A stretch of DNA of 64,000 nucleotides from CAVSCD01 sp963726335 (lineage in GTDB: Bacteria > Acidobacteriota > Aminicenantia > Aminicenantales > UBA8522). Of this stretch, positions 27,803 through 40,338 are shown one piece after another. The notes under the pieces were generated by a model. That model saw nothing but the letters and a program-made list of their open reading frames with translations, was not told the origin of the DNA and ran no database searches. A program made the position numbers and the translations under genes. The stretch spans positions 434,001 to 498,000 of the forward strand of contig CAVSCD010000012.1 of assembly GCA_963726335.1 (NCBI GenBank), read 5' to 3'. Numbering within the stretch: the stretch's first letter is position 1; each line of letters opens with the position of its first letter.

Positions 27803-27914
27803 GAAGAATGGAAATCAGCAGAATCGAGGTGTCACGGATGTCCTGACCCCATACAAGCGCATTCCGACATCAGGTTGAAGCCGCCAAAGGAGAGGAGAAG
27901 GGAACCTGCGAGAC

Positions 27915-30900
27915 TCAAGCAGAAGCCGCGACGCCCGGGTCGGCAACGGGCGGGACGGAGGGCTTCCGGTCTCCCAGCACCAGGCGGACTTGGTGCACGC
28001 CGCCGTCATCGGCGAGAGGGATGGAGCCGGGGTCGACCGGCGCGCCATCCAGTTCCGCCTCGGCGATCCCTCGGCAGCGGCGCTCCGGATTCGAGACTGC
28101 GATCTCGTAGCGCGTCCGGCCGAATCGCCAGACGATCGCGTAGTCAGGCCAGGATGACGGGATGCAGGGATCCATCTCGAACGTCGAGCCCCGGCGCCGG
28201 AGCCCGAGGATGCTCTCGAGGCCCACTCGGTACATCAAGCCCGCGGAGGCGGTGTACCAGGTCCAGCCCCCGCGCCCGGCGTTTGCCGGGTCGGCGTGGA
28301 CGTCGCCGGCGACGACATACGGCTCGGCCATGTAGCGCCCGACACCGGCCGCAGTCCTGGTATGGTTGACGGGATTGAGCATGTGGAAGAGCTCGCCCGC
28401 CTCGTCGCCGCTGCCCAGCTTGGCCATGGCCATGACGACCCAAAGAGCTCCGTGGGTGTATTGGCCGCCGTTCTCACGCACGCCGGGCGGGTAACCCTTG
28501 ATGTACCCCGGATCCTGGCTGGATCCGTCGAAGGGCGGGGTGAGCAACACTATGACTTGAGGTCCGCGCCGCACCAGGTGGGTGCGAACGGCGTCCATGG
28601 CGCGCTCCGCGTAGCGGACGGGAACGGCGCCCGAGAGCACCGCCCAGGATTGGACGATGGCGTCGATCCGGCACTCGTCGTTCTGGGCCGAGCCGAGAGG
28701 CTTGCCGTCGTCATAGTAGCCGCGCCGGTACCACTCGCCGTCCCAGGTCTGCTCCAGCATGTTGCCGAGCCGGCGGGCCTCGCTCGCGGTAGCGCTCGGC
28801 CCGGGCCGGGTCCCCCCGGGCTTCGCAGAGGGGCGCGAACTCGCCCAGGACCGTGTGGAGGAAGAACCCCACCCAGACGCTCTCCCCGCGCCCTTCCCGT
28901 CCCACGCGGTTCATCCCGTCGTTCCAGTCCCCGCTCCCCATGAGGGGAAGGCCGTGGGCGCCCGCGGTCATTCCCCGGTCGATGGAGCGCAGGCAATGCT
29001 CGAAGAGCGGGCTCCTTTCGTTCGAGATCCGGGGCTGAACGTAGGCGTCCTGCATTTCCGGTTCGAGCGGCGGGGCCTCCAGGAAGGGCACCGGCTCATC
29101 GAGGATCCCAGTATCTCCGGTTGTCCGAACGTAGTGCGCCACCGCGTGAGGTAACCATAAGAGATCGTCCGAGCAGCGCGTCCGGGTGCCCCGCCCGCTC
29201 CCCTCGTGCCACCAGTGCTGGACGTCGCCTTCGAGGAATTGCCGGGCGGCGGCTCGCAACAGGTGCTCTCTAAATAAACCCGGCCCGGCCAGCGTCAAGG
29301 CCATGACGTCCTGAAGCTGGTCGCGGAACCCGAAGGCGCCGCCCGGCTGGTAGTAAGCGGAACGGGCCCATAGCCGGCAGCTCACGTCCTGATAGAGCAG
29401 CCAGCGGTTCATGATCAGGTCGAAGGAGTCGTCCGGCGTGCGGACCCGGACCGTGTCGAGGATGTCGTCCCAGCTCCGGCGCACGGCCTCCCGGGCGTTT
29501 TCCGCGGCGTCCACGCGGCCATACCGGCCGACAAGCTCACGGGCCTCATCCCAGTCCTTCCCCTGCCCGACCAGGAAAACGAGGAGGCGGGTTTCCCCGG
29601 GGGGCAGCGTGATGGAAACATGCAGCGCGGCGCACGGATCGAGCCCCGCTCCGAAGCGGCCCGAGAGGGCTTGGCGGCGCAGGCCGGCCGGTTGGGCCAG
29701 GGAGCCGTTCCGGCCGAGGAACGACAATCGATCTCCTGTCGCCGAGCGCAGCCCTTCGCTGGCATGGGCGAAAGCCACGCGCCCCGCGAATTCCCGGTTG
29801 TAAGGATTTCTGGCCAGGACCGTTCCGGTCGCGGAGTCGAGCTCGGTCAGCACGTGCCTGCTCTGGCCCGTCCGCGGCGGCCCCAGCACCCACTCGTTGT
29901 ACGCGAACACGCTGAGGCGGCGCGCCCTTCCGCTGTCGTTCGTAAGTCTGAGCAGCGAGAATTTCACCGGGTCTTTGGCATCGACGAAAACCTCAAGGTC
30001 GTGGCGCAGACCATGCGCGATCCGGGTGAACCGGGTCAGCCCGGCCGAATGCCGGATCACGATGCGGCCGTCCCCTCCCGTGCGGGGCAGCGGGCCCGGC
30101 GTGGGGGACCAGGTCTCTCCGGTCTCATCGTCGCGTATGAAGAGCGCCTCGGCCGTGGGGTCGGTTACGGGGTCGTTTGCGAACGGCGTCAGGCGGTTTT
30201 CCCGGCTGTTCTCCGACCAGGTGAAGGCCGACCCTGAAGCCGTGACCACCGTCCCGAACGCGGGGTTGGCGATAACGTTGGCCCAAGGCTGGGGCGTCTC
30301 CTGGCCCGCCTCAAGAGCGATCACGTATTCGCGCCCGTCGTCGGCGAAGCCGCCCATACCGTTCGCCAGGGCGAGGGGGGGCACGGCCGCCGGCGACGGC
30401 GGGGCGCCGACCGGACCGGCCTCCGGGAAGGGCATGGATTCCTCCGGTTCCGGCCACCTGCGTTCGTGCCGGTCGAGTTGGCTGCCCAGTTCTCCCCGCT
30501 CGCCGCTCAGGACGGCGCGGGCCACGCCGGAAAGGAGGTTTCGCTCGGCCTCGGCCATGCGGTCCCCGCGAAGCAGGTAGGTTCCGCCGGGCCGGTGCTT
30601 CCAGGTCCTCCAGGGCCCGTTGTCGAGGAGGGCCGCCAGCAGCGCGTGCATCTCGTCGAGATAGCTCACAGGGTGTTCGTTGAGGATCACGACGTCGGCG
30701 CTCAACCCCTTGAGCCGCCAGTACTCCTGCGCCTGGAGGACCTGGCGCACGAGAGGCAGGTCGTCCTCCTCGACGACTCGCACAAGGAGGATGGGGAGAT
30801 CGCCCGAGATGCCGTGCGGCCAGAGGCCGTCCTGGCCCAAGGTGCTGCGGGCCAGGATCTCCGGGCTCGCGCGGAGCGAGCCGTCGGCATACAGCACCCG

Positions 30901-33900
30901 CGAAGCCAGGCGTTCAAAGAGCAAAGCGTGTTCGTTCGAGACGCCAAGGTGGCGGTTGCTGATCTGCGCGTGCGCGTAGGCGAGGGCGAACGTTCGCGCC
31001 GCGGCGGTCGGCTCGTGATAGCGCTGGGCTAGGGCCAGGGCCATCTCGCGGGTGGAGGCCATCCCCGTGGCGAAGGACAGCCTCATAAAGCCTCCCGGGG
31101 CGAGGCGAATGCGTTGCCTCAGGCTGACGACGGGATCGAGCACGAAACCGGTCGTCCCCGACAGGGTGCGTCCGTCGAGAGCCTGGGGGTTCTCGGGACC
31201 GCGGCCGCGCCCCAGGAAGCGTGCCCGGTCGGTCTCCCATTCCACCGGTCCTTGCTTCCGTCCTTCGAGACTCAGGACATGGATCGCCCACGCCCCGGGC
31301 TCGTCGGGGGCGCGCGCCCGGCGATGACAGATAAGGGCGGAGCTTTCGGGAAGGTATGCCGTCTCGACGAACAACTTGCCAAAGGCCGGGTGGGCCAAGT
31401 CGTCGGCCGGCGGGGCGAGGACGATCTCGGCATAGCTCGTGACCTCGATCTCGCGGGGGCGATCGCCGTGGTTGGTCACCGACAGGCGCCGCACCTCGAC
31501 GTCGTCCTCGTTCGAGACCGCGATATCGAGCTGGCTGGTGATGTCGTCGTCGCGGCGCAGAAACGTCGCTTTCTCCGCGAGGAACGAAACCAGGTAGTCC
31601 TCCGGCTCCTTTTCGGTGGGGTGGAAAGCCGCCGACCACACCGAGCCGCTCCGCACGTCGCGAAGATAGAGGAATTGGCTCCCCGGGTCGCGGCTCGGGT
31701 CCTCCCGGTGCCTTGTCACCGCGAGACCCCGACAGAAGCTGGCGCCCCCGCCCGCATTTGTCACGACGGCCGTGTAGTTGCCGTTGGATAGGAACTGCGC
31801 ATGAGGAAACGTCGTGTGCGGCGACCGGAAGCGGCGTATGGCCAGCGCGGGCAGCGGTCCGGACACGCGGGTCTCTTCGACCGGTCGCGGTTGGGTGATG
31901 GGCGCCAGGCGCGGGACCCGCTCCTGCAATAGCAGCTCAGTGGCCTGCACGCGCGGGTCCGCGTGAAAGCGTTTGACCATCGGATCGCCCAGGAGAACGT
32001 TGGCGAGGGCCACGAGAGTCATTCCCTGGTGATGGGCCATGAAGGTTCGCACCACCGTTCCCCGGGGGGGGCCGCTCTTCTCGGTGCGCTCTCAGGATCG
32101 CCGGTCTTCCCATGTGTATAATCGATGGCCTCGTAATAGCCGTAGGCGCCTTCGAGGCCTTCCCTGGCGAGCCGCCGCAGGTTGCGGACGGCTTCCTTGG
32201 GATCGACCAGGGCGGCTAACGCGGTGGCGTAAGGAGTGACCACCAGTTCGTCGCCCAGGCCGCGCTTCAGACCGAGGCCTGGGACGCCGAAGGCCTTATA
32301 TTGATAGTTGCCGTGCCGGTCAACGAGGTTGTAGGCGGACTCCGAGACTCCCCAGGGCACGGAGCGAGATGCCGCGTACTCGATCTGACGCCGCACGGCC
32401 ATCCGGCACGACTGATGGAGAAGTGTTTCCGGATAGCTCCGCATGACGAGGAGCGGCATCAGGTACTCGAACATGGTGGCGCTCCAAGATAGGAGGGTGG
32501 GCGCTCCCTCGACGCCGGTGATGTGCCGTCCCAGGTGGAACCAGTGCGTTTCGGGGAGGTCGCCTTTGGCGATGCCGATGAAACTCGTCAGCCGGGATTC
32601 CGAGGCCAGCAGGTCGTAGTAAGACGCGTCCAGCCGGCCGGGCCCCTCAGCGGTGGCGAGGCGATAGCCGATGGACAGGATCCTGCGCTGCGGATCGTAA
32701 AGGAACTTAAAGTCCATCCCGTCCGCGAACCGGGCGGCCCGGCCCGCCAGGTCAAGGAGGCGTTGGGGGAGATCCGCCTCCAGACCTGCCTCAGACGCCG
32801 GGGGCCGGCTCGCCCGGCGCAGCCCTTCCGCCAGGGTCATGAGCGCGGCCGCGAGGTTGCCGCTGTCGACGGTGGACACGTAGGCCGGCGGGAGCGGTGC
32901 CAGGCTTTGTGTGTCGTACCAGTTGAGCAGGTGGCCATTGAAACGTTCGAGGCCTTCCATCGTGGTCAGCGCGGCGTCGATCCTGGAGGTGAGCTCGTCC
33001 GTCCGGATGAACCCGAGATCGTGAGCCGTCAGGGCGGAAAGGAGGCCCATGCCGATGTTCGTGGGCGACGTCCGATGGGAGGTCCGGGGTTCCGGCGTCT
33101 CCTGGAAGTTGTCCGCTGGCAAGCCGTGGTCTTCGGGGCCCATGAACGCCTCGAAGTACCGCCAGGTGTCGCGGGCCAGGAGACGAAGGTACCGGCGGTC
33201 CTCTTCCCCCAGCTCGACGCGCGGCGCTCGGGCGGGCCGGCTCATCCCATACGCGATCAGCGGCGCGGCCGTCCACAAAGCCAGGAGCGGAACCGCCGCG
33301 GGGAGTGCCCCCGGGCGTGCCAGCGAGAGCAGGATGAGGCCGCTCAACGCCACCAGCGGGCTCGCGATCATCTCCACCAGGAACGGCCGGGCGCCCGCCC
33401 GGCTGCCCTTGGCGGCCTCTCGGGCTTCGCTGGCCGCGGCCGTCTCCCATTCCAGAAGGCGGCGCCGGGTCGCGGCGAGACGGATAAGAGTCAGCACGAT
33501 CGCGTGGGTCCGCTCGTAAGCCTGGCTGGCCATGAACGTGAACTGGAGCGTGATCTGAGCGAGCACGGTTTTCCCGTCCTCCCATGCTCTCCGGAAAAAC
33601 ACCAGCCACGGCTCTTGCAGCCGGGGACCTGAGGCGGCTTCAAGGAGCAGAGGATAGAGGGGAAAGGCCAGGGCGGCCAGGATGGCGGCCGTCCATACCG
33701 CCGGGCGGCCCGGCAGGATCGCCCAGGCCAGGAACAGCGAGGCGACGGTCCCGGGCGGCACGAGGCTGCGCCTCAAGTTGTCGAAGATCTTCCAGCGGGA
33801 AATGAGCGGGAGTCGGTTGCGCTCAAGGCCGGCGCGGGTCGGGACCCAGGGGAACAGCCAACGGAGGATCTGCCAATCTCCCCGCACCCAGCGGTGCTGG

Positions 33901-36233
33901 CGCCGGGCGTGGGCGAGGACGGTCGCGGGATAGTCGTCCACCATCTCGACGTCCGAGACGAACGCCGTGCGGGCGTAGATCCCCTCGAAGAGATCATGCG
34001 AGAGGAGGGCGTTCTCGGGGACGCGGTCCTCGAGGGCGGCCATGAACGCGTCCACATCGTAGAGCCCTTTGCCCGTGAAGCTCCCCTCGCCGAACAGGTC
34101 CTGATAGGTGTTCGAGACGGCGGTGGTGTAAGGATCGACACCGGTGTGGCCGGCGTAGAGTCGGGCGAAGAGGGAGCCGGCGGCGCTGGCCATGGTCACG
34201 CTGACCCGGGGCTGCAGGATCCCATAGCCCTCCGTGACGCGGCCGAGCCGGGCGTCGAAGCGGGGGCGGTTTAAAGGGTGGGCGATAATGCCGATCAGCT
34301 TTTTTGCGGCATCTCGCGGCAGGCGGGTGTCGGAGTCGAGAGTGAGGCAGTAGTGAACGCCGGGAAGGACCGCCGCTTCGCCGACCTGAACGGAGTAGCT
34401 CGTGTCCTTGGCCCCGCGCAAAAGGCGGTTGAATTCCTCGAGCTTTCCGCGCTTTCGTTCCCATCCCATCCAGGCGTTCTCTCCCGGGTTCCATTGGCGC
34501 GCGCGATGGAATAGGAAGAACCGGTCCGCGCGGCCTTCGCCGTAGCGGGCGTTCAGGACGTCGATCCCCGCTCGGGCGGCCGAGATGATCGCCTCGTCCT
34601 CGGGCATCTCGCATGCGGGGGCGTCGACGAAGTCGCTGAGGATCGCGAAGTGGACGCGCGGATCGAGATTCCCCAGAGCGAGGACCTCGATGTGCTCGAT
34701 CAGCCGGGCCACGGTGGGTACGCTCGTCAGCAGCGTCGGCACGACCACCATGGTTCGCGCGTTCTCGGGGATCCCCGCGGGGAATTCGAGGCGGGGGAGC
34801 CGTCGCGGCGGCGCCCAACGGGCGGCCAGGTGCTGCACGAAGGCGATCGCCGCCTCGCTGGCCGGAAGCCACAGGAGCAGCACCGCTGCGGCTGTAACCC
34901 AGGGAGATGGGCCCTGTTCATGGAGGTAAGCGAGCCCAGGGCCGAGCAGGAGGGCGGTCAGGAGAGCGATTGATCCGAGGTAGACGGCGGTCGCGTGGGC
35001 GAACAGGAAACGCTGCGCCCGCTGGCCGAAGCGGGGTCGAAAGCCGACGGCGGTTTCAAATTCAGGGCGGCCCTTGCCGACGAGGTAATGCCCGATGTGG
35101 GCCGCGCGGTCCTCCGCCTGTCCGATCTCTACGGCCTGGCGGGCACTCTCGACCGCCCGCAGAGCCACTTCCAACTGCGCTTCTCCGGTCGGCTTGGACA
35201 GTTCCTCCACGGCCTGGCGGTAGCGGTCGCGGCTCAGGAAGTCCATTTGCCCGTAGATCCCGGCCGGGTCGCGCTGCAAAATCCCCTCGACCAGGCTGAC
35301 GGCCTCGAAGTACTGGCTCCAGTCGAGCGCGGAGCAGAGCCGGAGGCTGGTGATGACGTTCGCCACGGAGACCTGGGCCGCGGCTTGGCGCTGGTGCTCG
35401 CTCCGGATCGCGTCCTCGGAGGTCATGTCCTGGGCGGAGAGGTGCGTTTCGACGGCGGCCCGGACGGCGGCCAGGCGAGGGCCGTACTCGCGCAGGCGTT
35501 CGATGAGCTGATGGACGTAGCCGGTGTGGAGTTGCGTGGGCAGCGGCGGCGGCTGCCCGCGCCCGGCGGCGTCGATCCGGGCCACGTAAGCGTCGGCCGC
35601 CCGGAGGGCAGCCCGGTCCTCGAGCATCTCCTCCGCGAGCCGTCTCAGGTTCTCGATGAGGGCCAGCTTCAGCATGCTCGGCCAGGCCCACAGCTCGCCG
35701 ATGGTCAGCGGAGCCACGGCCTGGAAGCCGCTCATAAAGCGCACGAGTTGCTGCCGGTCCAAACGGCTGTCGCTGTGGCGGACGATCTCTTCGGCCAGGG
35801 CATAGACGCGCGCGGTGCCCGCGAGCTCCGGCAAAGAGAGCTTGGGCAGCTCGCGAAAGTAGCCCGGCGGGAGGTTCCGGCGAGCATCGAGAACCTCGGA
35901 CGCCACGAGATGGTAGTTGTCGAGGAGCCATTCCGCAGCGGGGGTGACGCTTCCCCCTCCGTGCACGTCGTCGGCCAGGGTGATGTAGGTCTCGCGAAGG
36001 ACGCGGGCGTTGTCCTCGAGGCGCGGCAGGACGTTTCGCGCCTGGCGGCTGCGGTTGGGATCGATCGTGAACCTGGCCGCGAGCCCCCTCGCCCTCTCCT
36101 CCAGTTTTTCGATGCTCAGGAGTTCATCGCGCAGGGGCTTCTCAGCCGGCCGCGGAGCGCGGCCGCTGAGCCGGCGGAAAAGCGCTTTCAAAGCTTGCGC
36201 CACCGCGACGCGTAATGGTCCTCGAATTCCCAA
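27915..36233 (-). CDS. ndvB: cyclic beta-1,2-glucan synthase (GT84-GH94), two frameshifts
   Basis: About 2,770 residues if two breaks are repaired, as expected for NdvB/Cgs, which polymerises glucose from UDP-glucose, cyclises it and transports it to the periplasm. Order: N-terminal helical region; membrane helices near 400-450; GT84 core with TLDSDTRLPRD near residue 630 and QRHRWVRGDWQ near 780; more membrane helices near 850-1000; a glucoamylase-like domain (PTNIGMGLLSALTAHDLGF); then two beta-sandwich/GH94 phosphorylase-like repeats, ending with the GH94 acid motif GSGDWNDGMN. Break 1 is an 8-G run at 32064-32071, after HGKTGD and before VRTFMAHHQGM. Break 2 is near 28755-28790 before NMLEQTWDGEWYRRGYYDDG. 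Both look like indels in otherwise well-conserved sequence. Confidence 0.85.
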
Positions 36234-36396
36234 CCCATGTGTGGTCCTCTATCGGCGGGTAAAAGTAAAAGTGAGGTGTTTATATTCTATTATATGCATG
36301 AAAATATAACAACCGCCTCCGCCGCCGGGGGCAGGCATTGATAATTCGGAGGATTCAACAGTCGGCTTCGGCGCGTACCTCAAGACCGCATCTTCA

Positions 36397-36597
36397 TTGT
36401 CCTCCTCCACCTTCTCTTTTGCTGGCGAACAGTTTCCCGATTCCTGGAACGCGCATGACAGACTGGCTGAAGCGCAGGCGGCCCTGGGGAAGAACGAGGA
36501 GGCGGTCAAGAACTATAAAAAATCCTTGGAGTTGAACTCGGCCAACAGGAATGCCTCGGAACAGATCCCAAAACTGAAGCACGACATCCGGCCATGA
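36397..36597 (+). pseudogene. TPR tail fragment
   Basis: A short frame of about 60 residues: GEQFPDSWNAHDRLAEAQAA, then LGKNEEAVKNYKKSLELNSA. This is one and a half tetratricopeptide repeats of the kind ending secreted peptidases or serine hydrolases. No start, ribosome site or catalytic domain is present upstream; the frame simply becomes non-coding before 36390. The same kind of tail ends the broken S41 peptidase at 59155-59340. I treat it as a remnant. Confidence 0.5.
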
Positions 36598-36754
36598 ACG
36601 CCCTAAGGTCCCGAGCTCTCCAGAAACGATCAGCAAAAACGACCTTGAAAAACATACGGCGATGGATTATGAAGATGGATTATCGGCTTTATCAAGCCCG
36701 CGGGATATTTGTTGCGGGCGGCCGATTCACCCATTTGACATCCTGGAGGTTGCG

Positions 36755-39238
36755 ATGCCGATTCATCCGAGCCGGGGTTACCGTTTCGGGATCAGTCTTA
36801 CCGTTGTCCTAGGTCTGGGTTCTCTGATCTTGCTGTCGGCCCGATCCGAAGTCCGGCCTGCGGCCGATCGCTCGATCCCGGCCATGAGCCTGCCGGAGAT
36901 GGCCTCTTTTCTGCCTCAGCACGATCTTGTCTACGAACGCGCCCCGGAACGCTGGCTGGACGGTATTCCGCTGGCCAACGGAGAGATCGGCGCGATGATC
37001 TGGGGAACCGGCGCGCCGTGGAAGATCACTCTGGACAGTTATGCGGCCTGGGAGACGCGCGAGACCGGGGTTGACCCGGAAAAATACAACTACCGGTGGC
37101 TGCGCCAGGCCGTGGCTGATAACCGCGAACAGGAAGTCTGGGAGACGATGTTCCCCGGCAGCGTCGATCGGCCGGCCGGCGCCAGAACGCCGCCCAAAGT
37201 CACCCGGCTTCCGATGCCGAGGATCGAGATCCAGTTCGGAGGGAGCGCCGGGCCCAAGTCGTTTGACTTCTTCACGGCCCGGCTTCGGCTTCACGAGGGG
37301 ATCGTCGAAGGGGAACTTCAGGCCGCGGGCCGCAAGGTTCCGTGGAGAGCGTGGACGCAGAACGGGGCGCCCCTCCTGGTGGTGCAGTTTGACGGCGTGC
37401 CCGCGGACGGCGCGCCCGCGATCAAGGCGACGCTCGACCATCTCGATGACGGAGCGAAGAAACTCCTCTCCGAATGGGGCTATCCTCCTGCCGAGACGAG
37501 GGACGCCGGTGCGGAGAAAGTTCTGTTTCAAAGCTTTCCTCAGGGAGGATCTTACGCGGTTGCCTGGCATCCCGAGTACGTCTCCCAAGGCCTGACCCTG
37601 TGGGTCGCTCTTGTCGTGAGCGAAGGGGGCGATTCCGATAAAAGGGCGGTTGAGGTCGTCCGGCGGAGCCGGGCCCAGGGCGTAGAGCGGCTCCTCAAAG
37701 AGCATGCGGCCTGGTGGGATGACTACTGGAAAGTCTCGGCGCTCTCGATCCCGGACTCCAGGCTGGAGAATCTGTATTACGCGGAAATGTACAAATTGGC
37801 CTGCAGCACGCGTCCGGACGGCTGGCCGATCACCCTCCAGGGGCTCTGGACATTGGACGGACGGATGCCGCCCTGGTCCGGCGATTATCATCTGGACATG
37901 AACGTCCAGGAAAGCGTCTGGCCGATGTACACGTCAAACCGCTTGAACCTGGGCTTGTCCTTGTATGATTTCTTCCTGGCCTGCCTGCCGCGTTTTCAGA
38001 AGAATTGCCGCGAGTTTTTCGGCTTCGACGGAGCCTGGTCGGGATGCGCGCTGGGGCCGAAAGGCGCGCGTGTCCACGGCTATCCGCCGACCGAATTCTG
38101 GCCGGGGAACGGGGCCTGGTTAGCCCATCAGTATTGGCTGCACTGGCGGTATTCCATGGACCGGGATTTCCTTCGCGACAAGGCCGTCCCCTTCATGAAA
38201 CCGTTCCTGCGGACCTATATGAACCTGCTGGAGGAGGAGAAAGACGGTAGACTCCATATACCGCTTTCGAGCTCCCCGGAATATCATGAAGGAAGCCTCC
38301 GCGCCTGGACTTCGGATCCAAACTGCGACCTTTTCCTGATCCGGTTCCTGGCCCGCTCGCTCCTGGAGGCGGACGAGATCCTTGATCTGAACGATCCCGA
38401 AGCGGGACGGTGGCGGGAAACGCTGGGCCGCCTGGTCGATTATCACTCGGATGAAACGGGGCTTAAGATATCGCGGGACATGAGCTTGGATTTTTCCCAT
38501 CGGCATCACTCGCACCTGATGGGGATTTATCCGCTCGATCTGCTCGGCCCGGAAGACGGCGAAGAGACCCGCGACCTCGTCCGCCGTTCCTTCGAGCACT
38601 GGCGGCGGACGGGGACCATGATGTGGACGGGATGGGCGTTTCCCTGGGCTTCATGCATCGCCTCGCGGGCGGGTTATCCGAACATGAGCTGGGCGATGTT
38701 GGACATGTACGCCAACGGGTTCATCACGCCGTCAACGCTGCATGTCAACGGCGATTACCGGCAGTTCGGCTACTCGCAATGGACCTACGAGCCCATGACC
38801 CTGGAGGCCGGGTTCGCTTCCGCGGCGGCTATGATGGAAATGCTGCTGCAAAGCCATCGGGGGATCATCCGGGTGTTTCCCGCTCTTCCGGATGCCTGGC
38901 AGGACGCCGCCTTCATCGGGTTTCGGGCGGAGGGGGCATTCCTGGTGTCCGCGGTCATGAGGGATGGCGAAGTTGGGAGAATTGAGATCTTCAGCGAGGC
39001 GGGCGGCCCCTGCCGGGTGAAGAATCCATTCTCCGGACCGGCGGTCCTGGCATCGGATCCAACCCGTGAAGCGCGGGAAATATCCGGGCATATTTTGAGT
39101 TTTGCCACGGAAAAAGGCGGACGCTATACGCTGGCACGGCCGGGACGGGAGACGGACGGGGAGCAGCGGTTCATCTCCTTTGAAAGGCCGCCAAAGGAAA
39201 GGAACTGGTTCGGCTTGAAAAACCATCCCCGGTGGTGA
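36755..39238 (+). CDS. glycoside hydrolase family 95 protein (alpha-L-fucosidase type), secreted
   Basis: 827 residues from ATG 36755, chosen for GGAGG five nt upstream and the signal peptide that follows (RGYRFGISLTVVLGLGSLIL). GH95 features: WLDGIPLANGEIGAMIWGTG, then an alpha/alpha toroid with WSGDYHLDMNVQESVWPMYT and SHRHHSHLMGIYPLDLLG (as DFSHRHHSHLMGIYP), ending with a beta-sandwich. Family enzymes remove alpha-1,2-L-fucose (inverting) or related galactosides from host or algal glycans. It is followed 170 nt downstream by a sugar ABC importer and is the only obvious degradative enzyme beside it. Confidence 0.82.
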   Translation: MPIHPSRGYRFGISLTVVLGLGSLILLSARSEVRPAADRSIPAMSLPEMASFLPQHDLVYERAPERWLDGIPLANGEIGAMIWGTGAPWKITLDSYAAWETRETGVDPEKYNYRWLRQAVADNREQEVWETMFPGSVDRPAGARTPPKVTRLPMPRIEIQFGGSAGPKSFDFFTARLRLHEGIVEGELQAAGRKVPWRAWTQNGAPLLVVQFDGVPADGAPAIKATLDHLDDGAKKLLSEWGYPPAETRDAGAEKVLFQSFPQGGSYAVAWHPEYVSQGLTLWVALVVSEGGDSDKRAVEVVRRSRAQGVERLLKEHAAWWDDYWKVSALSIPDSRLENLYYAEMYKLACSTRPDGWPITLQGLWTLDGRMPPWSGDYHLDMNVQESVWPMYTSNRLNLGLSLYDFFLACLPRFQKNCREFFGFDGAWSGCALGPKGARVHGYPPTEFWPGNGAWLAHQYWLHWRYSMDRDFLRDKAVPFMKPFLRTYMNLLEEEKDGRLHIPLSSSPEYHEGSLRAWTSDPNCDLFLIRFLARSLLEADEILDLNDPEAGRWRETLGRLVDYHSDETGLKISRDMSLDFSHRHHSHLMGIYPLDLLGPEDGEETRDLVRRSFEHWRRTGTMMWTGWAFPWASCIASRAGYPNMSWAMLDMYANGFITPSTLHVNGDYRQFGYSQWTYEPMTLEAGFASAAAMMEMLLQSHRGIIRVFPALPDAWQDAAFIGFRAEGAFLVSAVMRDGEVGRIEIFSEAGGPCRVKNPFSGPAVLASDPTREAREISGHILSFATEKGGRYTLARPGRETDGEQRFISFERPPKERNWFGLKNHPRW

Positions 39239-39408
39239 CAGGCAAAGAGTCGGGGCGCCGATAACCAAGGATTTGCCCCGGGGAGCCGCCGCCGGCCCGA
39301 TCCTGGGCGCCGGGCCATTGACTCCCGCCAGGGACCTGGGTATCCTCGTTTCCCATGATCTTTCGGAGAAGGAACATCCCGGCACCAAACTCAGCCGTAC
39401 GCGGCGGA

Positions 39409-40335
39409 ATGAGGCTTTTGATGGTCTGCGCCATCGGACTGACGATGGCCGGCTGCGGGAGACAGGAAAAGGAGGCCTCGCCCGGCGCCGGGCGGTTGTT
39501 CGCGGTCTCGTTTCAGACGATGAACAATCCGTTCTTTGTCGAGCTCAACGAGGGCATCCGGCGCGTCGTCGAATCGCACGGCGATCATCTCGTGACGCTC
39601 GATGCCCAATTCAACAGCCTGAAACAGAAAGGCGACGTGGCGGACGTGCTCCAGCAGAAACCGGCCGCGCTGTTCCTCAATCCCGTGAATTGGGAAGGCG
39701 TCAAGGGGTCGCTCCTCGAGGCCGGACGGCAGAAGGTCCCGGTCATCGTCATTGACGCTCCGGTGAGTGATCCCGATCTGGTGCTCTGCCAGGTCGCCAG
39801 CGACAACGTGGAGGCCGGACGGCTGGCCTGCGAGGCGCTGGCGAAGGTGAAGCCGGAAGCGCGAGTGGTCATCATCCACTATTCGGTGAACAAGGCCTGT
39901 ATTGACCGCGTGGACGGATTCAAGGCCGAGATGGCCAAGCATCCGGGCATGAAGATGCTGGACACCCAGGATGCCAAGGGGACCACCGAAGCCGTGCGCC
40001 CGGTGATGCGGGATTTCTTGGGCCGGTTCCCGGAGCTCGACGCCGCCTTCCCGATCAACGATCCCGGCGCGCTCGGCTGCATTTCCGCTATTGAATCCGC
40101 CGGCCGGCTTGGACAGGTCACGGTGGTGACCGTGGACGGCTCCGAGGAAGGGGCGCGCGCCATCCTGGCCGGCAAGCTGCACAGCACCTCGGCGCAATTT
40201 CCGAAGGTCATCGGCCGAATGGCCGCCGAAGCGGCCTACGACCACCTGGCCGGCAAGCCGGTGCCCAAGGACATCAAAGTCCCGGTGGAGCTCATCACCC
40301 GCCGGAACGCGGCGGAATTCCTCAAAGGCCGCTGA
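39409..40335 (+). CDS. ribose-type ABC transporter substrate-binding lipoprotein
   Basis: 308 residues from ATG 39409, where MRLLMVCAIGLTMAGC is a compact lipoprotein signal; an upstream ATG at 39355 in the same frame would add 18 basic residues. The mature part is a periplasmic binding protein of the RbsB/LacI fold: FAVSFQTMNNPFFVELNEGI, DVLQQKPAALFLNPVN, VPVIVIDAP, INDPGALGCISAIES, GRMAAEAAYDHLAGKPVPKD. It binds a pentose, hexose or related sugar outside the inner membrane. It begins a three-gene operon (gap of 3 nt to the ATPase gene). Confidence 0.85.
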   Translation: MRLLMVCAIGLTMAGCGRQEKEASPGAGRLFAVSFQTMNNPFFVELNEGIRRVVESHGDHLVTLDAQFNSLKQKGDVADVLQQKPAALFLNPVNWEGVKGSLLEAGRQKVPVIVIDAPVSDPDLVLCQVASDNVEAGRLACEALAKVKPEARVVIIHYSVNKACIDRVDGFKAEMAKHPGMKMLDTQDAKGTTEAVRPVMRDFLGRFPELDAAFPINDPGALGCISAIESAGRLGQVTVVTVDGSEEGARAILAGKLHSTSAQFPKVIGRMAAEAAYDHLAGKPVPKDIKVPVELITRRNAAEFLKGR

Positions 40336-40338
40336 GCC

